Shown: in pieces, positions 25,720 through 35,330 of the stretch
Layout of the letters: each line of letters starts with the position of its first letter
How positions within the stretch are numbered: the stretch's first letter is position 1
NCBI RefSeq assembly: GCF_003419895.1
Contig: NZ_QPMM01000006.1
Span: forward strand, 248,001 to 312,000
Source of the DNA: Chitinophaga silvatica
GTDB lineage: Bacteria > Bacteroidota > Bacteroidia > Chitinophagales > Chitinophagaceae
Direction: 5' to 3'
DNA: 64,000 bases
Position numbers and translations under genes: made by a program
Notes under the pieces: generated by a model
What the model was told of the DNA's origin: nothing
Seen by the model: only the letters and a program-made list of their open reading frames with translations
The model's database searches: none

Positions 25720-26782
25720 TTTGTATTAGATTTTGTTTGAGATCCACCTGCATTATAACTACAAAAACTTCATCTTCGTCGAAAACCTGTAACTGGTGAG
25801 CAAAAGGAAATAATAGTTCCAGACGCTTCCTTACATTGGTAAGTCCAATTTGTTCGCTTGGATTTTTACTATTGTTTTCTGTTGCAAGTGGTTTACTGTT
25901 AGAAACTTTAAATTTTAATCTGCTTCCTTTAAGAGAAAGGTTGATATTAACCCAGGCATCATCTACTGTGGCACTGGTTCCATGCTTAAACGCATTTTCA
26001 ATAAGAGGTAACATCAATAACGGAGGAATACGCTGATTCTCCAGATTACCTGTAATACTGAAGCTCAGATCCAGTCGTTCTTCGTATCTTAATTTTTCTA
26101 ATTCTATATAATGCTTCATTATTTCAACATCTCTCCTCAGTTCTACATTATCTGTGCTACATTCATAGAGCATATAACGGAGAATATCTGATAATCCCAA
26201 AACAATAGCGGGTGACTGTTCAGATTGTTTGAGTGTCAGAGCATACAGGTTATTAAGAGTATTGAATAAGAAGTGTGGATGTATCTGACTTTTAAGGGCG
26301 CTTAATTCTGATTGGACAGCTAGTTGTCTTTTTTCATACCACATTTGAACAAATTTGAGAGAAATGCCTATCCAAACTACGAGGTTACTCTGTTCTAATG
26401 CATTAATTATATATACTGGTTTCTTAAGTTGTTGCCAGAAGTTACCATCCAGTTTGTGCCATTGGTATTGAGGGTCTTTTTTCCTGATAATACCAAGAAT
26501 GTATGGATCCGCAACTAATATTTCAATGAGTCTGAAAAACAGTCCAGCCAGGAATACGCAAGCAAATAGGGATATGCATAATTGAAGATATTTTTTTCTG
26601 TACAGGTATTTGGGGAGAATCCAATATGCTACTGTATAAAAGTAAAGAATATGAACGGGAAGTATCATAAGGATGACCAGCAAGGCTGTGCCATAATCGG
26701 GTAACCCCATACCATAGAAAATGGTGAGTACAATGGTAACTATTACCCAAAAGATAATATGTTTAAAGACTCCTTGAGCCAT
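25694..26782 (-). CDS. LytS-type sensor histidine kinase
   Basis: 362-residue membrane kinase. Four hydrophobic helices fill residues 1-160 with hardly any periplasmic domain, then the His_kinase domain with the phospho-acceptor motif SQIHPHFLFNTLNNLYAL and an ATP-binding HATPase part (LLMLPLIENAFKHG, LTNVRKRLELLF). It partners the LytTR regulator directly downstream. Confidence 0.93.
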   Translation of the reverse strand: MAQGVFKHIIFWVIVTIVLTIFYGMGLPDYGTALLVILMILPVHILYFYTVAYWILPKYLYRKKYLQLCISLFACVFLAGLFFRLIEILVADPYILGIIRKKDPQYQWHKLDGNFWQQLKKPVYIINALEQSNLVVWIGISLKFVQMWYEKRQLAVQSELSALKSQIHPHFLFNTLNNLYALTLKQSEQSPAIVLGLSDILRYMLYECSTDNVELRRDVEIMKHYIELEKLRYEERLDLSFSITGNLENQRIPPLLMLPLIENAFKHGTSATVDDAWVNINLSLKGSRLKFKVSNSKPLATENNSKNPSEQIGLTNVRKRLELLFPFAHQLQVFDEDEVFVVIMQVDLKQNLIQNENQDADS

Positions 26783-26880
26783 TAAAGTGCGAACAGATTT
26801 GAAAAGGCAAAGATATATCCTCTTTCTGCATTGTAGATTTAATGAAGATATACTGCTTTGTTTTGTCGATTAATAACGTA

Positions 26881-28734
26881 TTAGCCTGCATTATTTTTTT
26901 GCAGTGTTATTTTCATAACAACCACAAAGACGTCGTCTTCATCAATGATTTTTAAATCGTGCTTCCCCGGATATAATATATCCAATCGTTTACGGATGTT
27001 GAATAGCCCGATATTCCCATAAGCAGATGGTTGAACACGGCTATCACTTTCCGGTAATTTATTATTTGATATTTTGAAGGTAAATTGATCTCCTTTCATC
27101 TTGGCGGAGATATTGATCCACCCATCCTCCATTAACTTACTTATTCCATGCTTAAATGAATTTTCTACAAGCGGTAACAGCAATAGTGGAACAATATTAT
27201 ATTTATCCAGCTCTCCTTCCAGTACCATATTTACCTCCAGATGATTCTCATACCTGATTTTTTCCAGGGAAATATAGCGTTCAATCATTATCAACTCTTT
27301 GTCGAGATTTACCGTAGCCGTATTACATTCATATAAAATGTATCGTAGTATTTGAGATAATTCCAATACAACACCCGGCGACTTATCAGATTTATTCAGA
27401 CTCAGAGCATAGAGATTATTGAGTGTATTAAATAGAAAGTGTGGATGGATTTGGGCTTTAAGCAGATTTAGTTCGATTAACTGGTTTTTGTTTCTATAGA
27501 TCAGATAGATGATAATACAACCGCTGACAAGTAAGGTTATTACAACGATAGAACTGAGAATAACTTTGTTTTTATTCTGTAATTCTATATTCTTATTACT
27601 GATTTGTAGTTGTTGTTGAACAATGGCTTTTTCTTTATTTGAGGTTTGGTATTTGATCTCAATATCATGAATGGCCTGTTGCGTTTTCTCATTCAGGATA
27701 GAGTCATTTAAAATGGTTGAAAGCTTTAAGAATTTGAGTGCTATAGCGGGATTATTGAGTTTTTCGTGAATATTTGCTCCCAGTTGATACAACTCTTTTA
27801 AATCAGTTTTCGGCATCAGATCTTTAGCAGGCTCAAAGGCAAGATCGAAGTATTTTCTGGATGTCGTATAATCATGAAGGTTATAATAGGTATAAGCTAA
27901 TCCACAATTGGTATACATTTCAAAATCGGGATCAGGATCGTATTTAAGCAAACGGTTTGCTTTTTCATAATATTCAAGTGCTATTTGTGGCTTCAGGATT
28001 TTGTTGTAAATATCCCCAATGTTGACATAGGAATATAATAACAGATATGTGTTATTGAATCGTTCGGAGATAGCGGTGACTTTTTTCAGGTGAACAATAG
28101 CTGAGTCGTATTGAAGAATGAGTACCTCGCTGGTTGCCAGATTTACCATGCTATTGGCTATCAGGAGCGAGTCTTTCATTAATAGAGCTATTTCGTAGCT
28201 TTTTCTGGAATAATAAAGACTATTTTTCGCATCATTCAGGCTAAGGAAGATAGAGGATAGATTGTTATAATATCTGCGAAGGCTAATTGAATCTTTTAAT
28301 GATTCTCCAATCTTAATACCTTTAATTAGATTTTCGGTGGCAAGCTGTAATTGTCCTAATGCTTTTTGTTGTATTGCAATATTATTATATGCGTTAGCAG
28401 CCGCTTTCATGTTCCCTGATTTGAGGCTGATGTCTAACTGTTCTTCAGATACCCTCAAGGCGTCCTGGTAGCGCATTCTGTTGAAATAGTACTGGGAGTA
28501 GGTACCAAGGCATTTGATTTGGGCCTGTGGTAAGTCCAGTTCTTTGGCTTTATCGTATGCTTTTTTCAGGTAATATTCAGTAGAGTCATAGTTTTTGTCT
28601 TCCTCTTTCTGATCGGCAATCTGCAACCATTGATTAATAGAGGTAGTATCTACCGATTTTTGCCTGGCAGATAAATGGTGGCAAACTCCGATACATAAGA
28701 TAAAAAGACAATAAATTCTATAACGGTACTTCAT
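26881..28734 (-). CDS. TPR-containing LytS-type sensor histidine kinase
   Basis: 617 residues. Signal peptide or anchor (1-23), then about seven tetratricopeptide-like helix pairs (residues 35-350) placed in the periplasm, a coiled coil, one membrane helix (about 392-412), and a His_kinase domain with KAQIHPHFLFNTLNNLYALS and VPLLLLPLVENSFKHG. Same domain type as the kinase just downstream, but with a different sensor. It has no regulator of its own nearby and may share the LytTR protein at 24997. Confidence 0.92.
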   Translation of the reverse strand: MKYRYRIYCLFILCIGVCHHLSARQKSVDTTSINQWLQIADQKEEDKNYDSTEYYLKKAYDKAKELDLPQAQIKCLGTYSQYYFNRMRYQDALRVSEEQLDISLKSGNMKAAANAYNNIAIQQKALGQLQLATENLIKGIKIGESLKDSISLRRYYNNLSSIFLSLNDAKNSLYYSRKSYEIALLMKDSLLIANSMVNLATSEVLILQYDSAIVHLKKVTAISERFNNTYLLLYSYVNIGDIYNKILKPQIALEYYEKANRLLKYDPDPDFEMYTNCGLAYTYYNLHDYTTSRKYFDLAFEPAKDLMPKTDLKELYQLGANIHEKLNNPAIALKFLKLSTILNDSILNEKTQQAIHDIEIKYQTSNKEKAIVQQQLQISNKNIELQNKNKVILSSIVVITLLVSGCIIIYLIYRNKNQLIELNLLKAQIHPHFLFNTLNNLYALSLNKSDKSPGVVLELSQILRYILYECNTATVNLDKELIMIERYISLEKIRYENHLEVNMVLEGELDKYNIVPLLLLPLVENSFKHGISKLMEDGWINISAKMKGDQFTFKISNNKLPESDSRVQPSAYGNIGLFNIRKRLDILYPGKHDLKIIDEDDVFVVVMKITLQKNNAG

Positions 28735-28925
28735 AAACTAGCTATTATGCTAAATAGCAAGGATGGCTCAAGATAAAGCACTTTTGGAGTATATCTATGT
28801 ACCATCGATAAAACGCAGGGTTTCGTCGATTAACGGCAAGGGTAATGACGGAAACCTGTGCGAAAGATAAAAATATACAATCTGGTTGAGGTAGCGTAAA
28901 AATTTTGAATATAGGCTTGAAACTT

Positions 28926-28969
28926 AAACGCCCTGTTTTCTGATTGCCAGAAAACAGGGCGTTTTTATA
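28926..28969 (-). terminator. Strong bidirectional terminator
   Basis: Perfect 17-bp stem (28926-28942 with 28948-28964) with a 5-nt loop and T tracts, 20 nt after the stop of the sterol-desaturase gene. It isolates that gene from the kinase genes. Confidence 0.8.
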
Positions 28970-28986
28970 CATATATTGATGTAATG

Positions 28987-29781
28987 TTATGCTGCTTGTT
29001 TCAGTTGCTGTGCAGTTTCGGGAAATCTGCGAGCCTGTACTTTATCGTATTCCTTTACATAATCGGGATGTTCTGTTCCCATTAATCTATCCCAAACTCT
29101 GAAGTATAAGCCATAATTGCCTTTAAACTTGCTGTGGTGGAGGTTGTGGTGAACAGAGGAGTTTAAAACTTCAAATAAAGGGCTCTTCCTGAATCCTTTT
29201 GGCATTAGTTCATAACCCAGGTGGCCATATACATTAATCATGAAGGCTACTACGGTGAAAAGCAAAACTGACAATGGGTGCATTGGCATCACTACTGTAA
29301 TAACCAGTAATACGCCTCCTTCAACAACAGCTTCCAGCAGGTGAAAGCTGTAGGAAGTCCAGGGAGATGGATTGGTGCTGCGGTGATGAACGAGGTGAGT
29401 AAGATTGAATAAAGTTTTATGGTGCATAATCCGATGCATCCAGTAGAAGTAGGTGTCATGAATTACCAGGCTTAATGCAACACTCAGGATTAAATACCAG
29501 ATCGGAAAATCGTTTATATTGGTGTAAAGCTGAGTATAATTTCTAACGGGAGTAAACATTATTATGCAGGTAATGATAGTAAAAACCAGGGTACTTTGCA
29601 TAGAATGCCATATTTCTCTAAGAAAGTCCTTCTTGCTGGCACTACGTTGCTGGATTTTCCGTGATACCATTTTTGCCGGAAGGAATTTATAGAAAATAAT
29701 AAACGGGATGCCTGCCAGTAAGAAATAACGCAGAACGGAGCTATTGAATATTTGTAATGATTGGTTGATAATTGTATCCAT
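28987..29781 (-). CDS. Sterol desaturase/fatty acid hydroxylase family protein
   Basis: 264-residue membrane di-iron enzyme. Histidine boxes are complete: HDTYFYWMHRIMHH, then HLVHHRSTNPSPW, and the late VHHNLHHSKFKGNYG. Several helices anchor it in the membrane. The preferred start is ATG 29781; a GTG 6 nt earlier is an alternative. It hydroxylates or desaturates a lipid whose identity is unknown. Crp/Fnr regulator upstream on the same strand, 88 nt away. Confidence 0.9.
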   Translation of the reverse strand: MDTIINQSLQIFNSSVLRYFLLAGIPFIIFYKFLPAKMVSRKIQQRSASKKDFLREIWHSMQSTLVFTIITCIIMFTPVRNYTQLYTNINDFPIWYLILSVALSLVIHDTYFYWMHRIMHHKTLFNLTHLVHHRSTNPSPWTSYSFHLLEAVVEGGVLLVITVVMPMHPLSVLLFTVVAFMINVYGHLGYELMPKGFRKSPLFEVLNSSVHHNLHHSKFKGNYGLYFRVWDRLMGTEHPDYVKEYDKVQARRFPETAQQLKQAA

Positions 29782-29868
29782 TTTCACAAGTTTAGTTAGC
29801 TTGTCAAAAATAGATCAACAACATGCTATGGCTGGTTAACAATCGATAATAAATACAATTAACAAAAG

Positions 29869-30477
29869 TTAATTTCCATCGGCTTTTTTCCCTTTGATAT
29901 GTAACCTTTTTCTGATGCGACTCAATGAAACCGGAGTAATTCCCATCATGGAAGCTATATACTTATCCGGAACCCGGTTTACTATATCCCACTTACTTTC
30001 TATTATTTTCTGGTATCTTTCTTCAGGAGAAAGCAATACAAATCCTTCAATTCCTTCCAGGGCATCGGCCAGCATTTTAAGCAGAAAATAATTGCGTAAA
30101 GGTTCAAATTCTGGATGTAATCTTAATATCTCCTCAAGTTTATCGTAGTTGATTTCTACTAATCTTGAGGGTTCCAGGGCCCGATAAATAAACCGTGCCG
30201 GTAAATGATGGATGATGGTGTCGTGAGATGCGATGAAATGACCTTCCCACCTGAGAAACAAGGTTGCCTCATCCCCATTGGGTTTTACAGAGTAAGCCCG
30301 TAGAATTCCTTTTTCAATAAAGGCCAGTTTTCTGGATTTATCACCTTCCCGGATATATGCTTCTCCCTCCTCCAGCTTTACCTGGGTGGTCATTGCAAAT
30401 AAGGGAGCCATATTGCCTGGCAAAATACCACTCAGCTCCTGTAACAAGGTTTCCAGAACATTAATCGAAACAGACAT
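29869..30477 (-). CDS. Crp/Fnr-family transcriptional regulator
   Basis: 202 residues. Cyclic-nucleotide-binding-like beta roll (residues about 20-130; AYIREGDKSRKLAFIEKG, GHFIASH) and a short winged helix at the C-terminus (KYIASMMGITPVSLSRIRKRL). There is no Fnr-type cysteine cluster. Likely regulates its neighbour, the desaturase-like gene. Confidence 0.9.
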   Translation of the reverse strand: MSVSINVLETLLQELSGILPGNMAPLFAMTTQVKLEEGEAYIREGDKSRKLAFIEKGILRAYSVKPNGDEATLFLRWEGHFIASHDTIIHHLPARFIYRALEPSRLVEINYDKLEEILRLHPEFEPLRNYFLLKMLADALEGIEGFVLLSPEERYQKIIESKWDIVNRVPDKYIASMMGITPVSLSRIRKRLHIKGKKADGN

Positions 30478-30541
30478 CTATCTAAAATAGTTTACAGCGA
30501 CATAGAACAACGAAGCAAGATAGGAAATTTATAAGCAGCTG

Positions 30542-30572
30542 AAGATATTGAAGGCCTTCAATATCTTTTTAG
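30542..30572. repeat. 26-bp perfect palindrome followed by T tract
   Basis: Two 13-bp arms with no spacer (30542-30554 with 30555-30567), then TTT on the plus strand. Terminator-like, but no gene or evident transcript ends here. It lies between the Crp/Fnr start and the toxin-antitoxin module. Confidence 0.5.
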
Positions 30573-30739
30573 CATTTCCTAAACCTTTTATAAGCTGCAA
30601 TTATTTTCTGATTGTGTTGTTGGTTATAAGTAGAAAAAAAGTATTGGTTGAATCATTTTTTGATTTATAATTAATATTTTATTATTTGTATATAATTGAA
30701 TTTAAAATTATTGCATTTGGTTGGTTACTCCTTTTTTAA

Positions 30740-30763
30740 AAAATAAACAAAATTGTTTATTTT
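30740..30763. promoter_or_regulatory. Operator palindrome of the XRE/AbiEii module
   Basis: Perfect 11-bp arms AAAATAAACAA/TTGTTTATTTT with a 2-nt spacer, ending 6 nt before the antitoxin ATG. Position and symmetry fit autorepression by the HTH antitoxin, the usual logic of such modules. Confidence 0.6.
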
Positions 30764-30769
30764 AGTACT

Positions 30770-31249
30770 ATGCAGGAGAATATTTCTATATTAAAAGGGA
30801 TACATCCAGGAATCGTATTGGAGAGAGAGCTTAAAAAAAGGAAGCTTAAGAAGAGAGATTTTGCTCTTTCAATAAGTGTTTATCCCCAAATCCTCAGTGC
30901 AATAACCAAAGGGAAAAGAAATATGAACACTGCTCTTGCATTAAAGATAGAGCATGCTCTAAATATGGAAGAAGGGTATTTCATGATTTTACAAGTATTT
31001 CATGATATTAAAGAAGAGAAGAGCAAACAGAGTGCCGGTAAATCCCTTAACCTTCCAAAATTGAGAAAGGTATTGTTCTGGGACACACAAATAGAAAGAA
31101 TTGATTGGCAAAAGCAAAAAAGGGCAATTATTAAAAGAGTATTTGAACGTGGAACTGAGAAGGAAAAACAGGAAATAATCCGGTTTTATGGAAAACCTAT
31201 TGTTGATGAAGTATTGAAAAATGAAAAATCTTCAAAACATACCAAATAA
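30770..31249 (+). CDS. XRE/HigA-like antitoxin of an AbiEii module
   Basis: 159 residues. N-terminal HTH of XRE/HigA type (GIHPGIVLERELKKRKLKKR then DFALSISVYPQILSAITKGK), and a C-terminal domain of about 60 residues (LPKLRKVLFWDTQIERIDWQ and following) that resembles the DUF6922 domain of antitoxins paired with AbiEii-type nucleotidyltransferases. The 3' end overlaps the toxin gene by 29 nt. AT-rich relative to neighbours, as is common in acquired modules. Confidence 0.78.
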   Translation: MQENISILKGIHPGIVLERELKKRKLKKRDFALSISVYPQILSAITKGKRNMNTALALKIEHALNMEEGYFMILQVFHDIKEEKSKQSAGKSLNLPKLRKVLFWDTQIERIDWQKQKRAIIKRVFERGTEKEKQEIIRFYGKPIVDEVLKNEKSSKHTK

Positions 31250-31895
31250 ATTATACTGGAATACAGTTACTCCATTATTAAAATCTACTCTGATAAAATT
31301 AATGACTTGTGCCATATTTGATGAGTTCAGATTAGTTGGTGGAACAGCCCTCAGTCTTCAAATCGGCCATAGAATGTCTGTGGATATCGATTTATTTACT
31401 GATGCTCCATATAATTCAATTAATTTTGAAGTTATAGATACTTATTTGCATAAGACCTTTCAATATGTATCTAGCCCAACTCCTGGCCCGGTCGCTATTG
31501 GAAAATCCTATTTCATTGGAACAAATGAGGATAACGCTATTAAACTTGATCTTTATTACACAGATAAATTTATTCAGCCTCCACTAATAGTAGAGACTAT
31601 AAGGATGGCAACAATTGAAGAAATAATTGCAATGAAGGTGGATGTTGTACAGCGTGGAGGTCGAAAAAAAGATTTCTGGGATTTACATGATTTAATAGAT
31701 AGTTACTCCCCCAATCAATTGTTGGATCTTCATCATCAGCGTTATCCTTACAATCATGATGTGAATATTATTAAATCAAATTTTGTTGATTTTACAACTG
31801 CCGATGATGATTTTGAACCTATTTGTCTGAAGGATAAGTATTGGGAAATAATTAAACTTGATATTGTTGAATATATTGAAAGGCTGATGGAATAA
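31221..31895 (+). CDS. AbiEii/AbiGii-type nucleotidyltransferase toxin
   Basis: 224 residues with the nucleotidyltransferase signature VGGTALSLQIGHRMSVDIDL (catalytic Asp55 and Asp57) and the later RGGRKKDFWDLHDLI motif typical of the AbiEii family. Such toxins transfer nucleotides to tRNA or other targets and act in type IV-like toxin-antitoxin systems and phage abortive infection. Start ATG 31221 lies within the antitoxin gene. All recognisable catalytic residues are present, so it looks intact. Confidence 0.85.
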   Translation: MKNLQNIPNKLYWNTVTPLLKSTLIKLMTCAIFDEFRLVGGTALSLQIGHRMSVDIDLFTDAPYNSINFEVIDTYLHKTFQYVSSPTPGPVAIGKSYFIGTNEDNAIKLDLYYTDKFIQPPLIVETIRMATIEEIIAMKVDVVQRGGRKKDFWDLHDLIDSYSPNQLLDLHHQRYPYNHDVNIIKSNFVDFTTADDDFEPICLKDKYWEIIKLDIVEYIERLME

Positions 31896-31920
31896 ATTTT
31901 TCCGAATTTTTTTCTGCTAT

Positions 31921-31965
31921 ATAAAATATTAGAGCCTATTTTTAAAATAGGCTCTAATATTTTAT
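31921..31965. terminator. Long perfect inverted repeat, convergent terminator
   Basis: Two 22-bp arms around one central base (31921-31942 with 31944-31965), 25 nt after the toxin stop and 11 nt before the acyltransferase stop. Serves as terminator in both directions. Confidence 0.75.
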
Positions 31966-31976
31966 AACATACATAA

Positions 31977-33116
31977 TTAATGTTTTTGTTCCTGATGTAC
32001 TCCTGAATCCCCCACCACAGCAACATTAACCTTAGCACCCCTGTTTTTCAGCATTCTACGCACTGGTTCGTCTATAAACTTCAATACCAGATAAGCAAAT
32101 ATTATCAGCAGAATAGTACCTATTATCGTTATCATGGTCATTTCCATCAGAGATGGTTTATACTTTTCAACATAGCTCATAAACAACCAGATAAAAGGAT
32201 AATGTACCATATAGAGTGGATAGGAAAGGTCGCCGGCGAAGAGGCAGATTTTATTACCAAAGGAGGTGCTTAGAGCTCCTGCTCCCAGCATCACTATGAA
32301 TGGGAAATAAAATATTACAATCAGTGGCTCGGCATACCAGTTGAACGATTCAGAAAATGGAAGCATAAAGCTGGCCAGCAGTAATATTCCGATGGGCAGA
32401 AATCCGAGCTTAGATTTAATGACCCAGCCAAGCCGATAAGTCAGAACCCCGGCAAGGAATGAGTAGGCTACTCTGATACCACCACCACCGATATTATCTC
32501 CGCTCCATCCAACTCCCAGGTTTCCGGAACGCTTTGATTCATAGAAGAGTGCAATGGCAGCAATAAATGTCAGCAACCATAGCAGTTTCTTCCCCAGGCG
32601 AACAATAACAAGTGCATACACAATATTGGCAACGTATTCCCAGAAAAGCGACCAGGTAGGAGGATTTAGATGAAAGAGATTGAAATATCTTTCACGAACT
32701 ATCGGATATGGAATCATCAGGCAGGAAGCCAGAAACATCAGTAGTATTTTTCCTGAATAGTTGAGATAAAGATTGGAAAATGGATCAAAAAGAAATAGTA
32801 GTAACCCGATAACAGAACCCAGGATTACCAGAGGATGTAAGCGTATGAGACGAAGCCTGAAAAACTCTGATATTCCAATTTTGTTAATTCGTTGATCATA
32901 GGCATAAGCAATTACAAAACCAGATAAACAAAAGAAAAAATCTACAGCCAGGTAAGCATGCGCAATAAAGCTATTATGATAATCGGGAACTGCAATCTCC
33001 ATAAAATGGAATACAACTACAGCAACAGCTGCCAGGCCTCTGAGTCCATCTAAAATTTCAAAATGTGGTTTCCCCACCGAAAGTTCACTGTTGTTGATTT
33101 TAAACATCGTTTTCAA
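31977..33116 (-). CDS. Acyltransferase family 3 membrane protein
   Basis: 379-residue integral membrane O-acyltransferase. The N-terminal catalytic-type segment is LRGLAAVAVVVFHFMEIAV with the conserved histidine, then VDFFFCLSGFVIAYAYDQR, and about ten membrane helices. The family acetylates or succinylates surface polysaccharide or lipid. It ends in a short hydrophilic tail. No polysaccharide gene cluster is adjacent. Confidence 0.9.
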   Translation of the reverse strand: MKTMFKINNSELSVGKPHFEILDGLRGLAAVAVVVFHFMEIAVPDYHNSFIAHAYLAVDFFFCLSGFVIAYAYDQRINKIGISEFFRLRLIRLHPLVILGSVIGLLLFLFDPFSNLYLNYSGKILLMFLASCLMIPYPIVRERYFNLFHLNPPTWSLFWEYVANIVYALVIVRLGKKLLWLLTFIAAIALFYESKRSGNLGVGWSGDNIGGGGIRVAYSFLAGVLTYRLGWVIKSKLGFLPIGILLLASFMLPFSESFNWYAEPLIVIFYFPFIVMLGAGALSTSFGNKICLFAGDLSYPLYMVHYPFIWLFMSYVEKYKPSLMEMTMITIIGTILLIIFAYLVLKFIDEPVRRMLKNRGAKVNVAVVGDSGVHQEQKH

Positions 33117-33193
33117 TTAATGTGGAATATTGTCAAGGTATCTGACGATAAAGATGATATTAAATCGATTAAAATGCAAGTGATATGAAAACA

Positions 33194-33223
33194 AAACCCT
33201 CAGATCGTAGCGTCTGAGGGTTT
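33194..33223 (-). terminator. Terminator after the 580-residue gene
   Basis: Perfect 11-bp stem AAACCCTCAGA/TCTGAGGGTTT, 8-nt loop, 24 nt beyond the stop codon on the minus strand. Confidence 0.65.
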
Positions 33224-33246
33224 AAATATAGTTGATCTCTTATTTT

Positions 33247-34989
33247 TTATTTATCGATGGTGATCTTTGCTACTGCAATTTTTGTTTTACCAAGCATTCT
33301 GTCTGATTTTCCTACCATATACATATCATTTCCTATTACAGCACCCAAACGTGGCATAGCGGTAGGTACATCCTTATTAGAGAAAAACGTTGTTCTGTTG
33401 AATTTACCGGATGCGGCATCCAGGTCTAAGACATAACAATCAGTTTTGCCAAAGCGGGAGGTAGATTTCACTTTTTGTCCGGCTTGTACAACTGTAGCAT
33501 TCTTAGAGTTATCATTTAACAGGATATGTATGGTATTACCTGATTGAATAGCTCCAAATCCAGAATAATAAGGCATATTACCACTTATGAAATAGCTCAT
33601 GCTAAATGAAATTCCACTACCATAGGTACTATGGCCTGGATAGGTTATGATCTCGCGTTGATTTTTAGGCAAAATTTGTAACCATGAAATATTTCCTGAA
33701 GCATCAATCTTACACATCATGAGATCTTTTGAAATAAAGTTCTCGTAGGTAGTAGTACTACTCGATCCTGGAATGCCGTTAGACCCACCACTGTAACGAG
33801 TAGAAGTTGTAGTATAATGATCGAAATACTCAGCAAGAATAACAAGGCCATTATCCGGAGTATAAAAAATATCCCTGAATTGCATATGTTTCGAAAAACC
33901 TTCGCCTTCATTTTTCAGTTTACTAAGTTCATCTCTCATTTTTTTCTCTTCCTTACTCTCCTCTTTATCATCTGCATCGTCATTACCAGCATTGTCCTGC
34001 TCTCCGGATAATAATGAATTGTTGATAGCTTTATCGCTGGTGGAGATTACTTTTCCATCATTCACATTAATTCTTTGCACTAATAATCCATCGATTGTTT
34101 TGCCTTTCTTTTCGTTGCTGTAAAAGGCGGTAAGGATCAGATCCTTATTTCTTTCCTGCAACAATTTGGTACTAACAAGCCACTTGGCATTGATGGTAGT
34201 ATTGATCTCTGTTTCCTGTTTGCCTTTATCGTTAAAGATGCGAATGTTGTAATTAGTAAAATCGAGGAATTTCTCTTTTTTCTTTTTACCTTCTTCATAC
34301 TCATACATGCGTCCTACCAGAATTACTTTTCTATCAATTGTATATAATACATCTTCGAGTTGATATTTATTGGCTTCGAACTGATTTTTAATAATTAAAG
34401 GTTTGCCGGCAGCTTTAAGATTTTTACCAAGTTCCTGGATTCGGTATTCATTTCTTTCACTCTTTTCTATACTGCTAATAACCAGAAGCTTAGAGCTATC
34501 TACATTATAAGCGATTTTAAAATTAATATCATCGCTCTTTTCATCCTGCACATAAGTTGCAACAAGCCTCCATTCTCCTGTTAATTCTCCTGTATTTTTA
34601 TCAATTCCGGATGCGTGTACAGTAAGCGTTCTGTCGCGTTTACTATAATCAGATGAGAACAAATATAATTTATCATCAAAAGGAACAAATTGTTCAAATT
34701 CTTTACCTTTCAATTCTTTATTAAAATCGTTTCGATAGATTTCCTTTAGGTTATTATCAACTTTTACAAGCGAGGCCGATTCTCTCATTGTAGCTCCAAC
34801 AACGAAGTAGGATTTTAAAGCCGGGTGACTTTCCTGAAGATAAGCGCCCGTTTTATCTACAGAAACAACTCTCAGATCAGTACTACCTTTACGCAATTTG
34901 AATTCATCTCCCCACTGAATAGATGGTTTTTGGGCATGTGCTAACAGATTAAAAACTGACAGACAAAGGGATAGGTAAACAATTTTCAT
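33247..34989 (-). CDS. Secreted hypothetical protein, beta-propeller-like
   Basis: 580 residues with a cleavable signal peptide (MKIVYLSLCLSVFNLLAHA). The body shows repeated beta-strand blocks with alternating hydrophobics and a charged insertion (NDDADDKEESKEEKKMRDEL, residues about 340-360), compatible with a propeller-like fold, but I recognise no family. Monocistronic between its own terminator and a long upstream region. Likely periplasmic or outer-membrane associated. Confidence 0.7.
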   Translation of the reverse strand: MKIVYLSLCLSVFNLLAHAQKPSIQWGDEFKLRKGSTDLRVVSVDKTGAYLQESHPALKSYFVVGATMRESASLVKVDNNLKEIYRNDFNKELKGKEFEQFVPFDDKLYLFSSDYSKRDRTLTVHASGIDKNTGELTGEWRLVATYVQDEKSDDINFKIAYNVDSSKLLVISSIEKSERNEYRIQELGKNLKAAGKPLIIKNQFEANKYQLEDVLYTIDRKVILVGRMYEYEEGKKKKEKFLDFTNYNIRIFNDKGKQETEINTTINAKWLVSTKLLQERNKDLILTAFYSNEKKGKTIDGLLVQRINVNDGKVISTSDKAINNSLLSGEQDNAGNDDADDKEESKEEKKMRDELSKLKNEGEGFSKHMQFRDIFYTPDNGLVILAEYFDHYTTTSTRYSGGSNGIPGSSSTTTYENFISKDLMMCKIDASGNISWLQILPKNQREIITYPGHSTYGSGISFSMSYFISGNMPYYSGFGAIQSGNTIHILLNDNSKNATVVQAGQKVKSTSRFGKTDCYVLDLDAASGKFNRTTFFSNKDVPTAMPRLGAVIGNDMYMVGKSDRMLGKTKIAVAKITIDK

Positions 34990-35330
34990 TGATTTATGAT
35001 TTAGGTATAAGTATTACGAAAGTATAACAGTATATGAATACAATAATAGAAAATATAAACAGTTCGCAGAGGAAATTTGAACAAGGAAATTTGAAGCATT
35101 ATTATTCTCGTAATCAGATCTTATACCAGGAAATGGTGGTGCGGTAAAATTGCGGTATACGCCTGCTATTTTATCTAGTTTAAACTTCTGATTTCAATAA
35201 TTATTTGTTTGATTATTTTCAGTAGCGAAATAAAATTGTTGTTGACTTATCTGCAGACCCTGGTTTTCCCACATTAAAATTTCTATCGTTTTAACCTAAA
35301 ATCTAAATAAATCACATTAATGTTTAACCT
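34990..35330. other. Divergent intergenic region
   Basis: 340 bp, AT-rich, between two divergent secreted-protein genes. The 11-mer GGAAATTTGAA occurs twice near 35070-35095. No canonical promoter box found. Confidence 0.4.

Noticed and set aside
28745..28972. 75-codon minus-strand ORF
   Set aside because: It starts inside the perfect 17-bp terminator hairpin and has no recognisable features.
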